Assembly (NCBI GenBank): GCA_934539295.1
Contig: CAKTCN010000008.1
Coordinates: forward strand, 24,338-88,337
Origin: an uncultured Allosphingosinicella sp.
Lineage (GTDB): Bacteria > Pseudomonadota > Alphaproteobacteria > Sphingomonadales > Sphingomonadaceae
Direction of reading: 5' to 3'
Length of the DNA: 64,000 nt
The notes below the pieces were generated by a model that was not told the origin of the DNA, searched no databases, and worked only from the letters and a program-made list of their open reading frames with translations. Within the stretch, counting starts at the first letter, position 1, and each line of letters begins with the position of its first letter. Made by a program: the position numbers and the translations under genes. This document shows positions 1 through 10,940 of the stretch, in pieces.

Positions 1-2
1 GA

Positions 3-1538
<1,536 letters not shown>

Positions 1539-1571
1539 ACCGGGTTGCCTTGAAATGAGGATGCGGCGCGC

Positions 1572-2753
1572 ATGACTCCTGCAGCACGCGTCCAGGCAGC
1601 GATCGAGCTGCTCGACGAGATCATTCATGCCGCCGCATCGGGTGGAGCGGCAGCCGACACGCTGATCGCGCGCTACTTCAAGACGCGTCGCTACGCCGGA
1701 TCGAAAGACCGTCGTGCGGTACGGGATTTTGTCTACGCGTCGATCCGCCGGTCGGGTGAACGGCCATCCTCCGGCCGTGCGGCAATGCTTGGCCTTGCGG
1801 ACGACCAGGAGGGGCTCGCTGCCTTGTTCGACGGTTCGGCTCACGGTCCGGCCATCGTTGCGCCGGACGAGGAGCGTGCGGCGGCTGCTGTCGTGCCCGC
1901 CTGGCTCGCGCCGCGCTTCGATCCGCTACTGGATGCGTCGGAACAGGCCGCGCTGCTCGAACGCGCGCCGCTCGACCTGCGCGCCAATCGGCTGAAGACG
2001 GACCGGGATGAAGTGCTTCCACAGCTGCAAGGTGCGACCCCCAGTCCCTTGTCGCCGATCGGCATCCGCCTGGCCGAGGGCACCGCGATCGAAGATCATT
2101 CCGCGTATCGCGGCGGCCTGATCGAGGTTCAGGACGAAGGTAGCCAGCTGCTGGTGCTCGCCTGCAAGGCTGCGCCGGGCATGAGCGTTGTGGACCTGTG
2201 CGCGGGTGCGGGCGGCAAGACGCTCGCGCTCGCCGGCGAGATGGCGAACCAGGGCCGCATCATCGCCAGCGACGTGGACCGGTCGCGGCTTTCGCGCATG
2301 ACGCCGCGGCTGGAGCGGGCGGGGGCTTCGATCGTCGAGGCGCGCTTGCTCAATCCGGGTGCGGAGTTCGAAACCCTTTCGAAATTCGAAGGCAGCGCCG
2401 ACATCGTGCTGGTGGACGCACCCTGTTCGGGGACCGGGACTTGGCGGCGCAACCCGGAAACACGGTGGCGGCTGGACGAGAAGCGACTGGCGCGGCTCGG
2501 GGCTCTTCAATCGAGCATTCTGGACGTGGCAGCCCGGCTGGTGAAGCCGGGGGGATATCTCGTCTATGCCGTATGCTCGGTGCTTGCCGAGGAGGGGAGG
2601 GGCCAAGCCGATGCTTTTGCCCGCCGCCATTCATCCTTCGTTCCGGAACAGGCACTTAGCAACGTGGGCAGGCCGTCCGGCGTGGGCACATTGCTGACGC
2701 CGCAACATGACGGAACGGACGGCTTTTTCGTCGCGCGCTGGCAATTGGCATGA
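1572..2753 (+). CDS. RsmB/NOP-family RNA (cytosine-C5) methyltransferase
   Basis: A SAM-dependent m5C RNA methylase of the RsmB (Sun/Fmu) group, acting on rRNA or possibly tRNA. The 393-residue protein has an N-terminal NusB-like helical part and a Rossmann domain. The SAM loop VDLCAGAGGKT lies near residue 207. Motif IV, DAPCSGTG, begins at residue 282 with its cysteine at 285. The motif VI segment AVCS supplies the catalytic cysteine at 335. Both family cysteines are therefore intact. Its stop overlaps an ATG by ATGA, but the downstream TPR gene probably starts 36 bases later. Membership is secure; whether the target is C967 of 16S rRNA is inferred from the family. Confidence 0.9.
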   Translation: MTPAARVQAAIELLDEIIHAAASGGAAADTLIARYFKTRRYAGSKDRRAVRDFVYASIRRSGERPSSGRAAMLGLADDQEGLAALFDGSAHGPAIVAPDEERAAAAVVPAWLAPRFDPLLDASEQAALLERAPLDLRANRLKTDRDEVLPQLQGATPSPLSPIGIRLAEGTAIEDHSAYRGGLIEVQDEGSQLLVLACKAAPGMSVVDLCAGAGGKTLALAGEMANQGRIIASDVDRSRLSRMTPRLERAGASIVEARLLNPGAEFETLSKFEGSADIVLVDAPCSGTGTWRRNPETRWRLDEKRLARLGALQSSILDVAARLVKPGGYLVYAVCSVLAEEGRGQADAFARRHSSFVPEQALSNVGRPSGVGTLLTPQHDGTDGFFVARWQLA

Positions 2754-2785
2754 TAGCTTCGCGCGGCCGGTACATGGAGACCTTG

Positions 2786-3295
2786 ATGCGCATTGCCCCT
2801 GTAACGCTCGCCCTTGCCCTCGGCGTCGCCACGATCGCCAGCGCAGGCCATGGCCAGCGTGCTGATGACCAGATCGATGCAAGGTCGGTGGCGCTGACAT
2901 GCCAGGGCGAGGCGCTTACGGCGTCCGGGCAGTATGACGCGGCCATCGACGCGCTCGAAACGGCATTGGTCGTCGATCCGCGCAACCGTTCGGCTTATGT
3001 CGCCCTCGCGCGGGTGGCGCAGAACCAGAAGCTGCCTGGCAAGGCGGTCGGCCTCTATGGCGAAGCACTGAACCTGGAGCCAAACGACGTAACGGCGCTT
3101 TCCGGCCAGGGAGAAGCGTTGGTGCAGCGCGGTGCAGTCGAGAAGGCCAAGCAGAACCTCGAAAAGCTCAAGACGGTGTGTAAGGATCCATGCCCGCAGG
3201 CGACGACGCTCGCAGCCGTTATCGCGAAAGGACCGCCCGTCGAGGTCGCCGAAGCGAAGGCGCCTGAGGCCGACGTGCCGGCGAGCAACAACTAA
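2786..3295 (+). CDS. Exported tetratricopeptide-repeat protein
   Basis: A protein of about 169 residues with an N-terminal signal peptide (MRIAPVTLALALG followed by a small-residue region ending in ASA) and at least two TPR-like helical repeats between residues 40 and 125 (QYDAAIDALETAL and KAVGLYGEALNLEP). Two cysteines near residue 135 (KTVCKDPC) could form a disulfide in the periplasm. An ATG at 2750 overlaps the previous stop codon. The start at 2786 is preferred because GGAGA lies just upstream and the signal peptide then begins correctly. TPRs imply a protein-protein scaffold role; no specific partner can be read from the sequence. Confidence 0.8.
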   Translation: MRIAPVTLALALGVATIASAGHGQRADDQIDARSVALTCQGEALTASGQYDAAIDALETALVVDPRNRSAYVALARVAQNQKLPGKAVGLYGEALNLEPNDVTALSGQGEALVQRGAVEKAKQNLEKLKTVCKDPCPQATTLAAVIAKGPPVEVAEAKAPEADVPASNN

Positions 3296-3310
3296 GTCGA
3301 ATGGCGTGTC

Positions 3311-3330
3311 ACCCCAACGCTGGCTGGGGT
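3311..3330. terminator. Candidate hairpin between convergent genes
   Basis: ACCCCA at 3311-3316 pairs with TGGGGT at 3325-3330 across an 8-base loop. It sits between the convergent TPR gene and rsmA. There is no T-run, so it is only a weak terminator candidate. Confidence 0.35.
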
Positions 3331-3393
3331 TCATGCTGATTCCGGGCCACGCACCACTGCTGTATGGATGCGGGCCTGCGCTGGGATGACGGA

Positions 3394-4212
3394 TTAACTC
3401 AACAGCCGAGCGATATCTACGAAGTCACCGACGGCCAGTGTTTCCGCGCGGCGTTCGGGGTCGATGCCGAGTTGATCCAAGGCATCGAGCGCGCCGGGAA
3501 CAGCGGACAGGCTCCGGCGCAACATCTTGCGCCTTTGCCCGAAGGCTGCGCCGGTAACCTTCTCGATCACCGCAGCCTTCACTCCCTCCGGCGCCTCGCG
3601 CGGCACAATATGCACGACCGCCGACATGACCTTCGGCGGGGGCACGAATGCGGAGCGATGCACCTTCATCGCCAGCTTCGCCTCGCTTCGCCATTGGGCT
3701 AGCACCGACAGGCGGCCATAGGCATCGCTTCCCGGCGCAGCCACGATCCGGTCGGCGACCTCCCGCTGGAACATCAGGGTCAGCGATGCCCAGAAGGGCG
3801 GCCAATCCTGCCCGCCCAGCCAGCGAACGAGAAGCAGGGTGCCGACATTGTAGGGGAGGTTGGCGACGATGTGCGCGCCTTCACCTGCTTCGGCCCGCTC
3901 GTCGACGGCAAGCGCATCGCCCTCGATGACCCTCAGCCGCCCGTCGAACGCGTCCGACACTTCGGCAAGCGCAGGCAGGCAGCGGCGATCCCGCTCCACC
4001 GCAGTCACCTGGGCACCTGCGCGAAGCAAGGCGCGAGTAAGCCCGCCCGGCCCTGGCCCGACCTCATAGGCCCGCCCGCCCTCGATAGGGCCAGGTATGG
4101 CTGCGATCCTGTCCAGCAGCTGCTCGTCCAGGAGGAAGTTCTGTCCCAACGCCTTCGACGCGCTCAGGCCATGCGTCTTGATGACCTCGCGCAGCGGCGG
4201 AAGCGTATTCAT
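3394..4212 (-). CDS. rsmA: 16S rRNA (adenine1518/1519-N6) dimethyltransferase
   Basis: Dimethylates two adjacent adenines in helix 45 of 16S rRNA, a late step of small-subunit maturation (KsgA). The 272-residue product shows the family's opening [10 protein letters not shown] (residues 21-30), the SAM loop [11 protein letters not shown] (50-60) and the catalytic NLPYN motif at 118-122, all intact. An open frame continues upstream to 4305. The start at 4212 is chosen because [10 protein letters not shown] is a typical N-terminus and lies one base after the pdxA stop codon, which fits translational coupling. It is the last gene of the lptD-surA-pdxA-rsmA cluster, whose order is widely conserved in Proteobacteria. 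Confidence 0.96.
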   Translation of the reverse strand: MNTLPPLREVIKTHGLSASKALGQNFLLDEQLLDRIAAIPGPIEGGRAYEVGPGPGGLTRALLRAGAQVTAVERDRRCLPALAEVSDAFDGRLRVIEGDALAVDERAEAGEGAHIVANLPYNVGTLLLVRWLGGQDWPPFWASLTLMFQREVADRIVAAPGSDAYGRLSVLAQWRSEAKLAMKVHRSAFVPPPKVMSAVVHIVPREAPEGVKAAVIEKVTGAAFGQRRKMLRRSLSAVPGALDALDQLGIDPERRAETLAVGDFVDIARLLS

Positions 4213-4213
4213 G

Positions 4214-5224
4214 TCAGGCGGACTGGGCGAGGCGGCGGGCACATTCGGCGGCTGTCCTGATCGCCGCGACCATTGCGCCCGGATGCGCCATGTTCTTTCC
4301 CGCAATGCCGAATGCAGTGCCGTGATCGGGCGAAGTCCGGACGATCGGCAGCCCGAGCGTCATGTTCACGCCCTCGTCGAAATGGAGCGTCTTGAGCGGG
4401 ATCAGCGCCTGATCATGGTACATGCACAAGGCGACGTCATATGTCTCGCGCATGGCCGCATGAAACAATGTGTCGGCCGAATGCGGCCCGCTGACCTCTA
4501 TGCCATCCTCCCGCAATCGCTCGATCGCAGGCAACAGGATGTCGATCTCCTCGCGGCCCATCGCACCATCCTCGCCCGCATGCGGGTTCAGCCCGGCCAT
4601 GGCGATGCGTGGCTGCACGATGCCCCATTGCCGCTGCAGCCCTCGCGCTGTGGCCCGCGTCTTGGTGACGATCCGCTCGATGCTGAGCGCCGCCGGAACT
4701 GCGCTCAAGGGAACGTGCACCGTCACAGGCACCGTCTTGAGGCTTGGTCCGACAAGCATCATGGCGACCAGTTCGCTGGCGACGCCGCACCGTTCCGCCA
4801 CGAATTCGGTCTGCCCGGCATGGGTGAATCCGACGGCATAGAGCTGCGCCTTCGAAACCGGACCCGTCACCAACGCAGAGGCTGCGCCCGATCGCGTCAG
4901 CCCCACCGCAGTCTCCAGCGCGTCGAAGGCGTTACGTGCGCCCTCAAGGCTGGTCGTTCCGGGTATGACTTCGCTGGCGTCGCCGACCCGAATGACGGGC
5001 AGGGCGCGGCCGAAGCATTCTACGGCCTGTGCAGGCGCGTCGATCGCCTCGATCGGACCGTTCCAGACGGTGCGCAGCGCCTCGCACTGACCCACGGCGA
5101 AGAAGGGCGCGAGACCCTCGACCTCGCGCCTTTCCCAGCTCTTTGCGATGATCTCGGGGCCGATACCCGCCGGATCGCCGAGCGAGACGGCGAGCGGTGC
5201 CGCCGAGGCTTGCTCCTCAGCGAT
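4214..5224 (-). CDS. pdxA: 4-hydroxythreonine-4-phosphate dehydrogenase (start codon unclear)
   Basis: Oxidises 4-phosphohydroxy-L-threonine in pyridoxal 5'-phosphate synthesis; a metal-dependent dimer. Metal-ligand histidines are visible in [20 protein letters not shown] and [11 protein letters not shown]. The invariant N-terminal motif [14 protein letters not shown] is encoded at about 5134-5178, yet no ATG, GTG or TTG lies between it and the in-frame stop at 5279-5281. The first canonical start is a GTG at 5095, which would delete the first 43 residues including that motif. The boundary given uses an ATC at 5224-5222 that overlaps the surA stop (ATCGCTGA) and follows a GGTGG. This gives 336 residues, close to the usual length of about 330. 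Function is secure; the start is inferred. Confidence 0.85.
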   Translation of the reverse strand: MAEEQASAAPLAVSLGDPAGIGPEIIAKSWERREVEGLAPFFAVGQCEALRTVWNGPIEAIDAPAQAVECFGRALPVIRVGDASEVIPGTTSLEGARNAFDALETAVGLTRSGAASALVTGPVSKAQLYAVGFTHAGQTEFVAERCGVASELVAMMLVGPSLKTVPVTVHVPLSAVPAALSIERIVTKTRATARGLQRQWGIVQPRIAMAGLNPHAGEDGAMGREEIDILLPAIERLREDGIEVSGPHSADTLFHAAMRETYDVALCMYHDQALIPLKTLHFDEGVNMTLGLPIVRTSPDHGTAFGIAGKNMAHPGAMVAAIRTAAECARRLAQSA

Positions 5225-6554
5225 AGTCGACCACCGCGTCGCGACGAAGATCGCGCAGGTAGCGGCGAGCCCGCAGGTTCACGCGCTGATCCTCGAGCTG
5301 GGCATAGACCTGCTGGAAGCTCGGTCCGTCGCTCGCCTGCGGATCGTCACGCCCGCAAAGCACCAAAACGCTGACCCGATCCCCGCCGCCGAATGGCGCG
5401 GTCGCCTGGCCCACGCCCAGCTTCAGCAAAGTGTCCTGCAAGGCCGGCGGAAGATCGCGGACGCGGACCTGGTCGTTGGAAACGACCTCCGCACCGATCT
5501 TGCCGGCGGCCGCCTCGGCCCCGCCGCAGCCGCCCATCGTTCCGACCGCGCCGGTGAGGCGCTGCACGAACGGCTGCGACTGCTGGTCCGTGGTGCCCGC
5601 CGGGAAGCGCACCGACACCTGCTTGAGGCTCAGGACGGCGTCGCGAGGGTCGGCCATCAGGATCTGGCGGTTGTCGGTAACAGACAGGATCGAAAAGCCA
5701 CCGGGAACCGGGATGGGATTGCTTATCTGGCCCACCGGAATGACCTTCAGCGCTTCGCTGAGCGGTTCCGGCAGCTGCTCCGCCTGGACCCAGCCAAGAT
5801 CACCCCCGACGGCAGCCGTGGTCGCTTCCGAATATTGACGTGCATAGGCTGCGAAATTGCCGGTGCGGCGGATCTGGTTGGCGAGCTGCGCCACCTGCGG
5901 CTGCACCTGCGCCGCACTCTCCGCCGTTGCGGGAATGAAGATCTCGCTGACGCGGTACTCGGTCTTGCCCTTGGACGCGTTCATCTTGTCGATGACGGCC
6001 TGCACCTCTTCCTCGGCCACGTTCACGAACGGCGTGATCTCGCGGCCTTGCAGGCGCTGCCAGGCGATCTGCCCATGGATCTCGCGCCGAACGGACTCGG
6101 GCGAGGAGCCGATCGATTTCAGATAGGTCCCGAACTGCGCGGGCGTCTGCTGGAAGTTCTGGGCATATTGGTTGAAGTAGCGGTCGATATCCTTCTTCTC
6201 GACCTTGATCTCCTTCAGCTCAGCGGCCTGGATCTGCAGCGTCTCGTCGACCAGGTTGCGCAACACCTGCGCGCGCAACTGCTCCATCTCCTCAGCCGGG
6301 ATCTGGGTCGCATTGTTGGACGCCAGGATCATCGACACCCGATGGTCGATATCCGTGCCGGTGATGACATAGCCGTTGACGATCGCGGTCGCCTTGCGGA
6401 CGTTCGGATCCTGCTTGGCAAGGAATTGCGGGTTGGCGGGGATGTTGAGGCCCGTGCTCGTGCCCGTGTCCGCGCCGCCCTGTGCGACGGCAGCGGCGGC
6501 TAGCATCGAGCCGGCCAGCAACATTGCCGTGCGCTTGAAGGGTGCGAGCTTCAT
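5217..6554 (-). CDS. surA: Periplasmic peptidyl-prolyl isomerase / outer-membrane protein chaperone
   Basis: A SurA-type periplasmic chaperone that escorts unfolded outer-membrane proteins; it lies directly downstream of its best-known client, LptD. The 445-residue product has a signal peptide (MKLAPFKRTAMLLAGSM then AAAAVAQG), a SurA-N helical domain, and parvulin-type segments such as GGDLGWVQAEQLPEPL with a second, more divergent region near the C-terminus. The start at 6554 is preferred over an open extension to 6719 because GGAGG lies 4 bases upstream and the signal peptide then starts properly. Its C-terminus (VVDYR) overlaps the proposed start of pdxA. Confidence 0.93.
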   Translation of the reverse strand: MKLAPFKRTAMLLAGSMLAAAAVAQGGADTGTSTGLNIPANPQFLAKQDPNVRKATAIVNGYVITGTDIDHRVSMILASNNATQIPAEEMEQLRAQVLRNLVDETLQIQAAELKEIKVEKKDIDRYFNQYAQNFQQTPAQFGTYLKSIGSSPESVRREIHGQIAWQRLQGREITPFVNVAEEEVQAVIDKMNASKGKTEYRVSEIFIPATAESAAQVQPQVAQLANQIRRTGNFAAYARQYSEATTAAVGGDLGWVQAEQLPEPLSEALKVIPVGQISNPIPVPGGFSILSVTDNRQILMADPRDAVLSLKQVSVRFPAGTTDQQSQPFVQRLTGAVGTMGGCGGAEAAAGKIGAEVVSNDQVRVRDLPPALQDTLLKLGVGQATAPFGGGDRVSVLVLCGRDDPQASDGPSFQQVYAQLEDQRVNLRARRYLRDLRRDAVVDYR

Positions 6555-6610
6555 TGATCCTCCGATGGAAAGCGGACCGCCTTTATGCGAAATCCTTGCT
6601 GAACGCGACC

Positions 6611-8818
6611 TTAGCGCCCGAGATTCTTGAGCGCCACCCTGAACAGGAAGCTGTTCCCCCGCTGGAAATCGCCGGTGGTTTCGTAATCCCGTCGCCACGT
6701 CACACCCAGTTCGATACATTCGTCGCTGTAGCTGACACCCAGCCGGTGGCGCACCGGCTCGAACCCGTCGGCGCCGGTGAACGGATCCTCCCTGCCGTTG
6801 GTGAGGTCCACCACGGCCGACCCGAATACCGACCAGAAGCGTGCAAAGGCGACGCGCCCGCCCACCCGCACTTCCTCCCGGTCACGCAGATCCTCGAGCG
6901 AGGGATCGACGTTGCGATTAAGCCGAAGATAGCCGATCGTCGCATAGGTGCGGCGCCCGCCCCAAACGGCATCGATCTCGTTGCGGCGCACCGCGGCATT
7001 ATCCTTGTCGAGGCGGAAGCGGTGGGTGACGCTGAGCCGCCGGCCGAGGTCCACGTCGGTCCGCCCGACCACGTCGGAAAAGCGGTCGGTAAGTCCGGTC
7101 CCTTGCGGCAGCAGGCTAGGCTCACGGTTGAGGCGGTAGCTCTGGCCCACGGTGGTGCGGATCGAAACGCCCGAAACGTCGAGCGCCCAGTCCGCACCGT
7201 AAGTGACGCGTGCGCCATCTTCCCAGCGGTCGTAGCCCGGAAAGCGGTTGAGCGCGAAAAGGTTCGAATCTTCGAGGTCGACCGCACGCGCATCCTCGTT
7301 CGGTATCTCGATATTCTCGGTCGGCGGTGAAGCGACGAACTGAATGCGCGGGGTCAGCCGCTGGGTGCCGCCCCAAAGGGCGCCGATCAGCGGCCAGCGC
7401 ATTTCCGCCGCCGCCGCTGCAATTCCGCGCGTATTCCAGCCTTCCTGTCCGCGGTAGAGGAGCGTCGATGTCGCCGCGGTCCCCTCCGTATGGTAGATGT
7501 CGCCGCGACCGAAGGCCGTGAAGACCAGTTCCTGCCCCCCTGGCGTAATGGAACGCCGCTCCCACCGTGCCGAGGCAAAGGCGCGCTGTGTATCCTGTCC
7601 CTCGGTCCGCGTGATGGCGAGGCTGTTGGCCTGCAATTCCACGCGTCCACCTGCGACCGGATCTGCGAGACGCAACCTGGCATCGATCATCGGCAGCACG
7701 AACGGTTGTTGCCCCGGATCATCCGTGGTCCGAAGCCCCTGGAAGGCCCATCCGGCGATGGAGACGTAGCTGTACTGGTCGATCCGCTCCGCATTCACGA
7801 CCGAGCGCAGGCGATCGTCGCGCGATATGTCATAGCGGCGCAGGAAAGTGCGATCGGTGACGTAGCGCCCCGACGCGGTGATGCTCCAGTGCGGATCCAG
7901 CTGGAACTTGCCGTTGCCTTCCAGATAGGCGCGCACGCCCTTTTGCCGGTCGGCGCTGATCAGGTCCTCGTTGACCGGCAGGCGCGATCCGTAGGTGATG
8001 TATCCGGCCAATTGGAACGCGCCGAGATCCGTCAGGTGGCGATACCGCGCCTCCATCATCGGCAGCACGTCGGTGAAGACGTGCGGCGCGACCGTAAGAT
8101 CGCGATTGGGAGCCAGGCGGAGATAATAAGGAAGGCTGAGTTCCACGCCGTTGGACCGGCTGATCCGAACATCCGGAAGCAAGAGGCCCGACCCGCTGGC
8201 ATTCTGGCCGCCATCGGGGTGCGACAGGCCGGGAAGGGCGATGATCGGTACGCCGAAGAGATTGAGGCTCGCGCCCTGGTACCGGATTCGGCCGCGCACA
8301 GGATCGTGGATCACGCGCACTGCCGTGATCTGCCAGGTGGGATCCTTGGGGCAGCCCTCGGGCGTCAACACCGCGCAGGGACTGTAGGCCGCACGCTCCA
8401 GCGTCGACACATTGTCCTGCCGGGTCCCGCGCTCGGCCGCAAGCCGTCCGCCATCCTCCAGGACGACCAGCAGGTTTTCGACCACGCCGTCGCGCAACGA
8501 GTCGGTCAGGACGACGCTGTCGCCATAGGCCGTGTCACCCTGCGGCGTGGTAATCCGGACGTTCCCGTCAGCCCGCACCTCGCCGCTGACGCGGTTCCAG
8601 GTGACGCGGTCGGCGGCAAGGCGATTGCCCTCGTTCGTCATCCGCACCTCGCCCGACGCGGTCAGCAGGTCACTGGCATCCTCGTAGGAGACCGTGTCCG
8701 CACTGAACGCGACCTCGCCGGTCACGGCAACCACCGGCTCCGCCTGGGCCCAGGCGGCAGCAGGCGCCATGGCGAGCAGGGGAAGGGCAGTCCGGCAGAG
8801 AAAAGACAGTCTGGTCAC
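6611..8818 (-). CDS. lptD: LPS-assembly outer-membrane protein LptD
   Basis: The beta-barrel component of the lipopolysaccharide transport machine, inserting LPS into the outer leaflet. The 735-residue product has a signal peptide (TRLSFLCRTALPLLAM to AWAQA), an N-terminal LptA-like jellyroll (residues about 40-180, with ANRLAADRVTWNRVSG-type repeats) and a long C-terminal beta-strand-rich barrel ending in VALKNLGR. Cysteines in the SPCAVLTPEGCPKD segment may take part in the disulfides known in LptD, though the pattern differs from E. coli. The GTG at 8818 fits the signal peptide; the frame stays open to 8911. It is the first gene of the envelope cluster and is divergent from pepA. Confidence 0.93.
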   Translation of the reverse strand: MTRLSFLCRTALPLLAMAPAAAWAQAEPVVAVTGEVAFSADTVSYEDASDLLTASGEVRMTNEGNRLAADRVTWNRVSGEVRADGNVRITTPQGDTAYGDSVVLTDSLRDGVVENLLVVLEDGGRLAAERGTRQDNVSTLERAAYSPCAVLTPEGCPKDPTWQITAVRVIHDPVRGRIRYQGASLNLFGVPIIALPGLSHPDGGQNASGSGLLLPDVRISRSNGVELSLPYYLRLAPNRDLTVAPHVFTDVLPMMEARYRHLTDLGAFQLAGYITYGSRLPVNEDLISADRQKGVRAYLEGNGKFQLDPHWSITASGRYVTDRTFLRRYDISRDDRLRSVVNAERIDQYSYVSIAGWAFQGLRTTDDPGQQPFVLPMIDARLRLADPVAGGRVELQANSLAITRTEGQDTQRAFASARWERRSITPGGQELVFTAFGRGDIYHTEGTAATSTLLYRGQEGWNTRGIAAAAAEMRWPLIGALWGGTQRLTPRIQFVASPPTENIEIPNEDARAVDLEDSNLFALNRFPGYDRWEDGARVTYGADWALDVSGVSIRTTVGQSYRLNREPSLLPQGTGLTDRFSDVVGRTDVDLGRRLSVTHRFRLDKDNAAVRRNEIDAVWGGRRTYATIGYLRLNRNVDPSLEDLRDREEVRVGGRVAFARFWSVFGSAVVDLTNGREDPFTGADGFEPVRHRLGVSYSDECIELGVTWRRDYETTGDFQRGNSFLFRVALKNLGR

Positions 8819-8995
8819 AAGCAACAGCCAACAAGTCCCCGCGTCCACGTGAAGCGTGGCGAAGCGCGGCCTATCGCACCGGCTCGCCCCCGCCGCAATG
8901 GCCGGGCGCATCTAACCTTTGCGACCGCGCCTCGCGATGCCTATCTGGGCAACAGCATATTTGCGCATGACCGCACATCAGGAGTTTCGTTTCCC

Positions 8996-10477
8996 ATGAA
9001 AGTCAGCTTTGCCGCCCAGCGTCCCGAAGGCAATTTCGCGCTCGCCATTCCCGTTTGGGGCGAGGACATGCTGGGTGAGCGGCTGGCCGGCCTGGATGAG
9101 GCCGGTCGCACCCTTGCCGCCCGCGCGGCCGAGGCGCAGCGCTTCGAGCGCGAGGCCGCGACCATTGCCGAATCGTTCGTGAACGAAGGCGATGCCGCAC
9201 GCCGGCTCCTGCTGGTGGGCCTGGGCGGCAAGCGCGACGACGATGCCCTGTTCGAACGAGTCGGCGGTGCGCTGACGGCACGCCTGCTCTGTTCGGGCGA
9301 GACCAGGCTGGTGGTCGACCTGACGGGGCTCGGCTGCGGCGGCGACGAGGCTGCGCGCGTCGCGTTCGGCGCGGCCGCCCGCGCGTGGCGCTACGACGTC
9401 TATCGCACCAAGCTCGGCAAGGCTGCGCGCCCGACCCTCGACGAGGTCGTGATCGTCGGCGGAGGTGACGATGCGGCCGCAGCATGGACGCACCGCGAGG
9501 CTGTGCTCGCCGGCATCTCGCTGACCCGCGAACTGGTGACCGAACCGGCCAACATCATCTATCCGGAAAGCTTCATCGATCGCTGCAAGACGGCGATGGA
9601 AGGCACCGGCATCACCTTCGAGGTGCTGGACGAAACCCAGATGGCAGAGCTCGGCATGGGCTCGCTGCTTGGCGTGTCCTTCGGCTCCGCCCGTCCGCCG
9701 CGGTTGCTCGCCATGCGCTGGAACGGTGCCGAGAGTGCAGACGAGAAGCCGGTCGTGTTCATCGGCAAGGGCGTGACCTTCGACACCGGCGGCATCTCGA
9801 TCAAGCCGGCCGCCGGCATGGAGGCGATGAAGTGGGACATGGGCGGTGCTGGTGCAGTTGCCGGCGCCATGCTCGCGCTCGCCACCCGCAAGGCGAAGGC
9901 GAACGTGGTCGGCATCTGCGGCCTGGTCGAGAACATGCCCGACGGCAAGGCGCAGCGCCCCGGCGACGTGGTCAAGAGCATGTCGGGCCAGACGATCGAG
10001 GTCATCAACACCGACGCGGAAGGCCGCCTGGTCCTGTGCGATGCGATGACGTGGGCACAGCGTGAGTATAAGCCCGAATATATGGTCGATCTCGCCACCC
10101 TGACCGGCGCGATGATCATCAGCCTCGGCTACGAATATGCCGGCATGTTCTCGAACGACGACGGACTGGCGGGCATGCTCGCCGACGCCGGCATGAAGAC
10201 GGGTGACAAGCTCTGGCGGATGCCGATGGGCGATGCCTATGACAAGATGATGGACTCGCCGATCGCCGACATGAAGAATGCCGGCGTGCGCGAAGGCGGG
10301 TCGATCAGCGCCGCCTGCTTCCTCGGCCGCTTCGTCGAGGAAAGGGTGAAGTGGGCGCATCTCGACATTGCCGGCACTGTCTGGGCCAACAAGCCCGGCG
10401 CCCTGTGGGACAAGGGCGCGACCGGCTTCGGCGTGGCTCTGCTCGACCGCTTCGTGGCCGACAATTTCGAGAAGTAA
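8996..10477 (+). CDS. pepA: Leucyl aminopeptidase (peptidase M17)
   Basis: Cytosolic dizinc aminopeptidase that removes N-terminal residues from peptides. The M17 signature NTDAEGRL lies near residue 338. The lysine/aspartate metal region GKGVTFDTGGISIKP starts near residue 257, and later active-site elements (LATLTGA, RMPM) follow. Length is 493 residues, typical for the family. The same frame is open for a further 1.5 kb upstream, but that stretch is antisense to lptD. The ATG at 8996 is chosen because GGAG lies about 15 bases upstream and the conserved M17 N-domain starts here. The stop is followed after one base by holC. Confidence 0.96.
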   Translation: MKVSFAAQRPEGNFALAIPVWGEDMLGERLAGLDEAGRTLAARAAEAQRFEREAATIAESFVNEGDAARRLLLVGLGGKRDDDALFERVGGALTARLLCSGETRLVVDLTGLGCGGDEAARVAFGAAARAWRYDVYRTKLGKAARPTLDEVVIVGGGDDAAAAWTHREAVLAGISLTRELVTEPANIIYPESFIDRCKTAMEGTGITFEVLDETQMAELGMGSLLGVSFGSARPPRLLAMRWNGAESADEKPVVFIGKGVTFDTGGISIKPAAGMEAMKWDMGGAGAVAGAMLALATRKAKANVVGICGLVENMPDGKAQRPGDVVKSMSGQTIEVINTDAEGRLVLCDAMTWAQREYKPEYMVDLATLTGAMIISLGYEYAGMFSNDDGLAGMLADAGMKTGDKLWRMPMGDAYDKMMDSPIADMKNAGVREGGSISAACFLGRFVEERVKWAHLDIAGTVWANKPGALWDKGATGFGVALLDRFVADNFEK

Positions 10478-10478
10478 G

Positions 10479-10916
10479 CTGCAGGTCGACTTCTACCACC
10501 TCGTCGCATCGCCGCTCGACCGCGTCCTTCCGCAAATCTGCGAGAAGGTGCTGTCGGGCGGCGGGCGATTGCTGGTCGTCGGCGGCCAGCCTCTCCTGGG
10601 CCAGGTCGATGGCCTGCTCTGGTCTTATGCGCGCGACGCGTTCCTGCCGCACGTGCTGGCGTCGCAACCAGCGGCCGAGGCTCAGCCGGTGTTGCTGAGC
10701 GAGACAGTCGAACCCGCAAACGGTGCGCAGAACGTCGCGCTGATCGACGGCACCTGGCGCGACGCCGCGCTCGATTTCGCCCGCGCCCTCCACTTCTTCG
10801 ACGAAGCCCATATCGCCCCGGCGCGTGAGGCCTGGAAGAGCCTGGCGGGCAGGGAAGGCGTGGAGCGTCGCTACTGGAAGCAGAATGAGTCCGGTCGATG
10901 GGCGCAGGCGGCCTGA
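10479..10916 (+). CDS. holC: DNA polymerase III chi subunit (CTG start proposed)
   Basis: The chi subunit links the clamp loader to single-stranded-DNA-binding protein. The product from codon 10479 is 145 residues (E. coli HolC is 147) and starts with the typical QVDFYHL segment. The internal GGRLLVVGG and the C-terminal half RDAALDFARALHFFDE match the family. No ATG, GTG or TTG lies between the end of pepA and the conserved N-terminus. The CTG at 10479 directly follows the pepA stop (TAA, one base, CTG) and is the likely start, with GAGAAG as a weak ribosome site. The pepA-holC pairing is also common in gammaproteobacteria. Identity is firm; the start codon is inferred. Confidence 0.85.
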   Translation: MQVDFYHLVASPLDRVLPQICEKVLSGGGRLLVVGGQPLLGQVDGLLWSYARDAFLPHVLASQPAAEAQPVLLSETVEPANGAQNVALIDGTWRDAALDFARALHFFDEAHIAPAREAWKSLAGREGVERRYWKQNESGRWAQAA

Positions 10917-10924
10917 GCCTCCCC

Positions 10925-10940
10925 GTCGGCTAGAGCCGAC
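10925..10940 (+). terminator. Hairpin after holC
   Basis: GTCGGCT (10925-10931) and AGCCGAC (10934-10940) form a perfect 7-bp stem just after the holC stop. There is no T-run. It may end the pepA-holC transcript. The remaining bases to ndk hold no other recognisable feature beyond an AGGAG ribosome site near 11099. Confidence 0.4.

Noticed and set aside
7490..8995. Long upstream extension of the pepA frame over lptD
   Set aside because: It is antisense to lptD and has no homology to M17 peptidases; the pepA N-domain begins at 8996.
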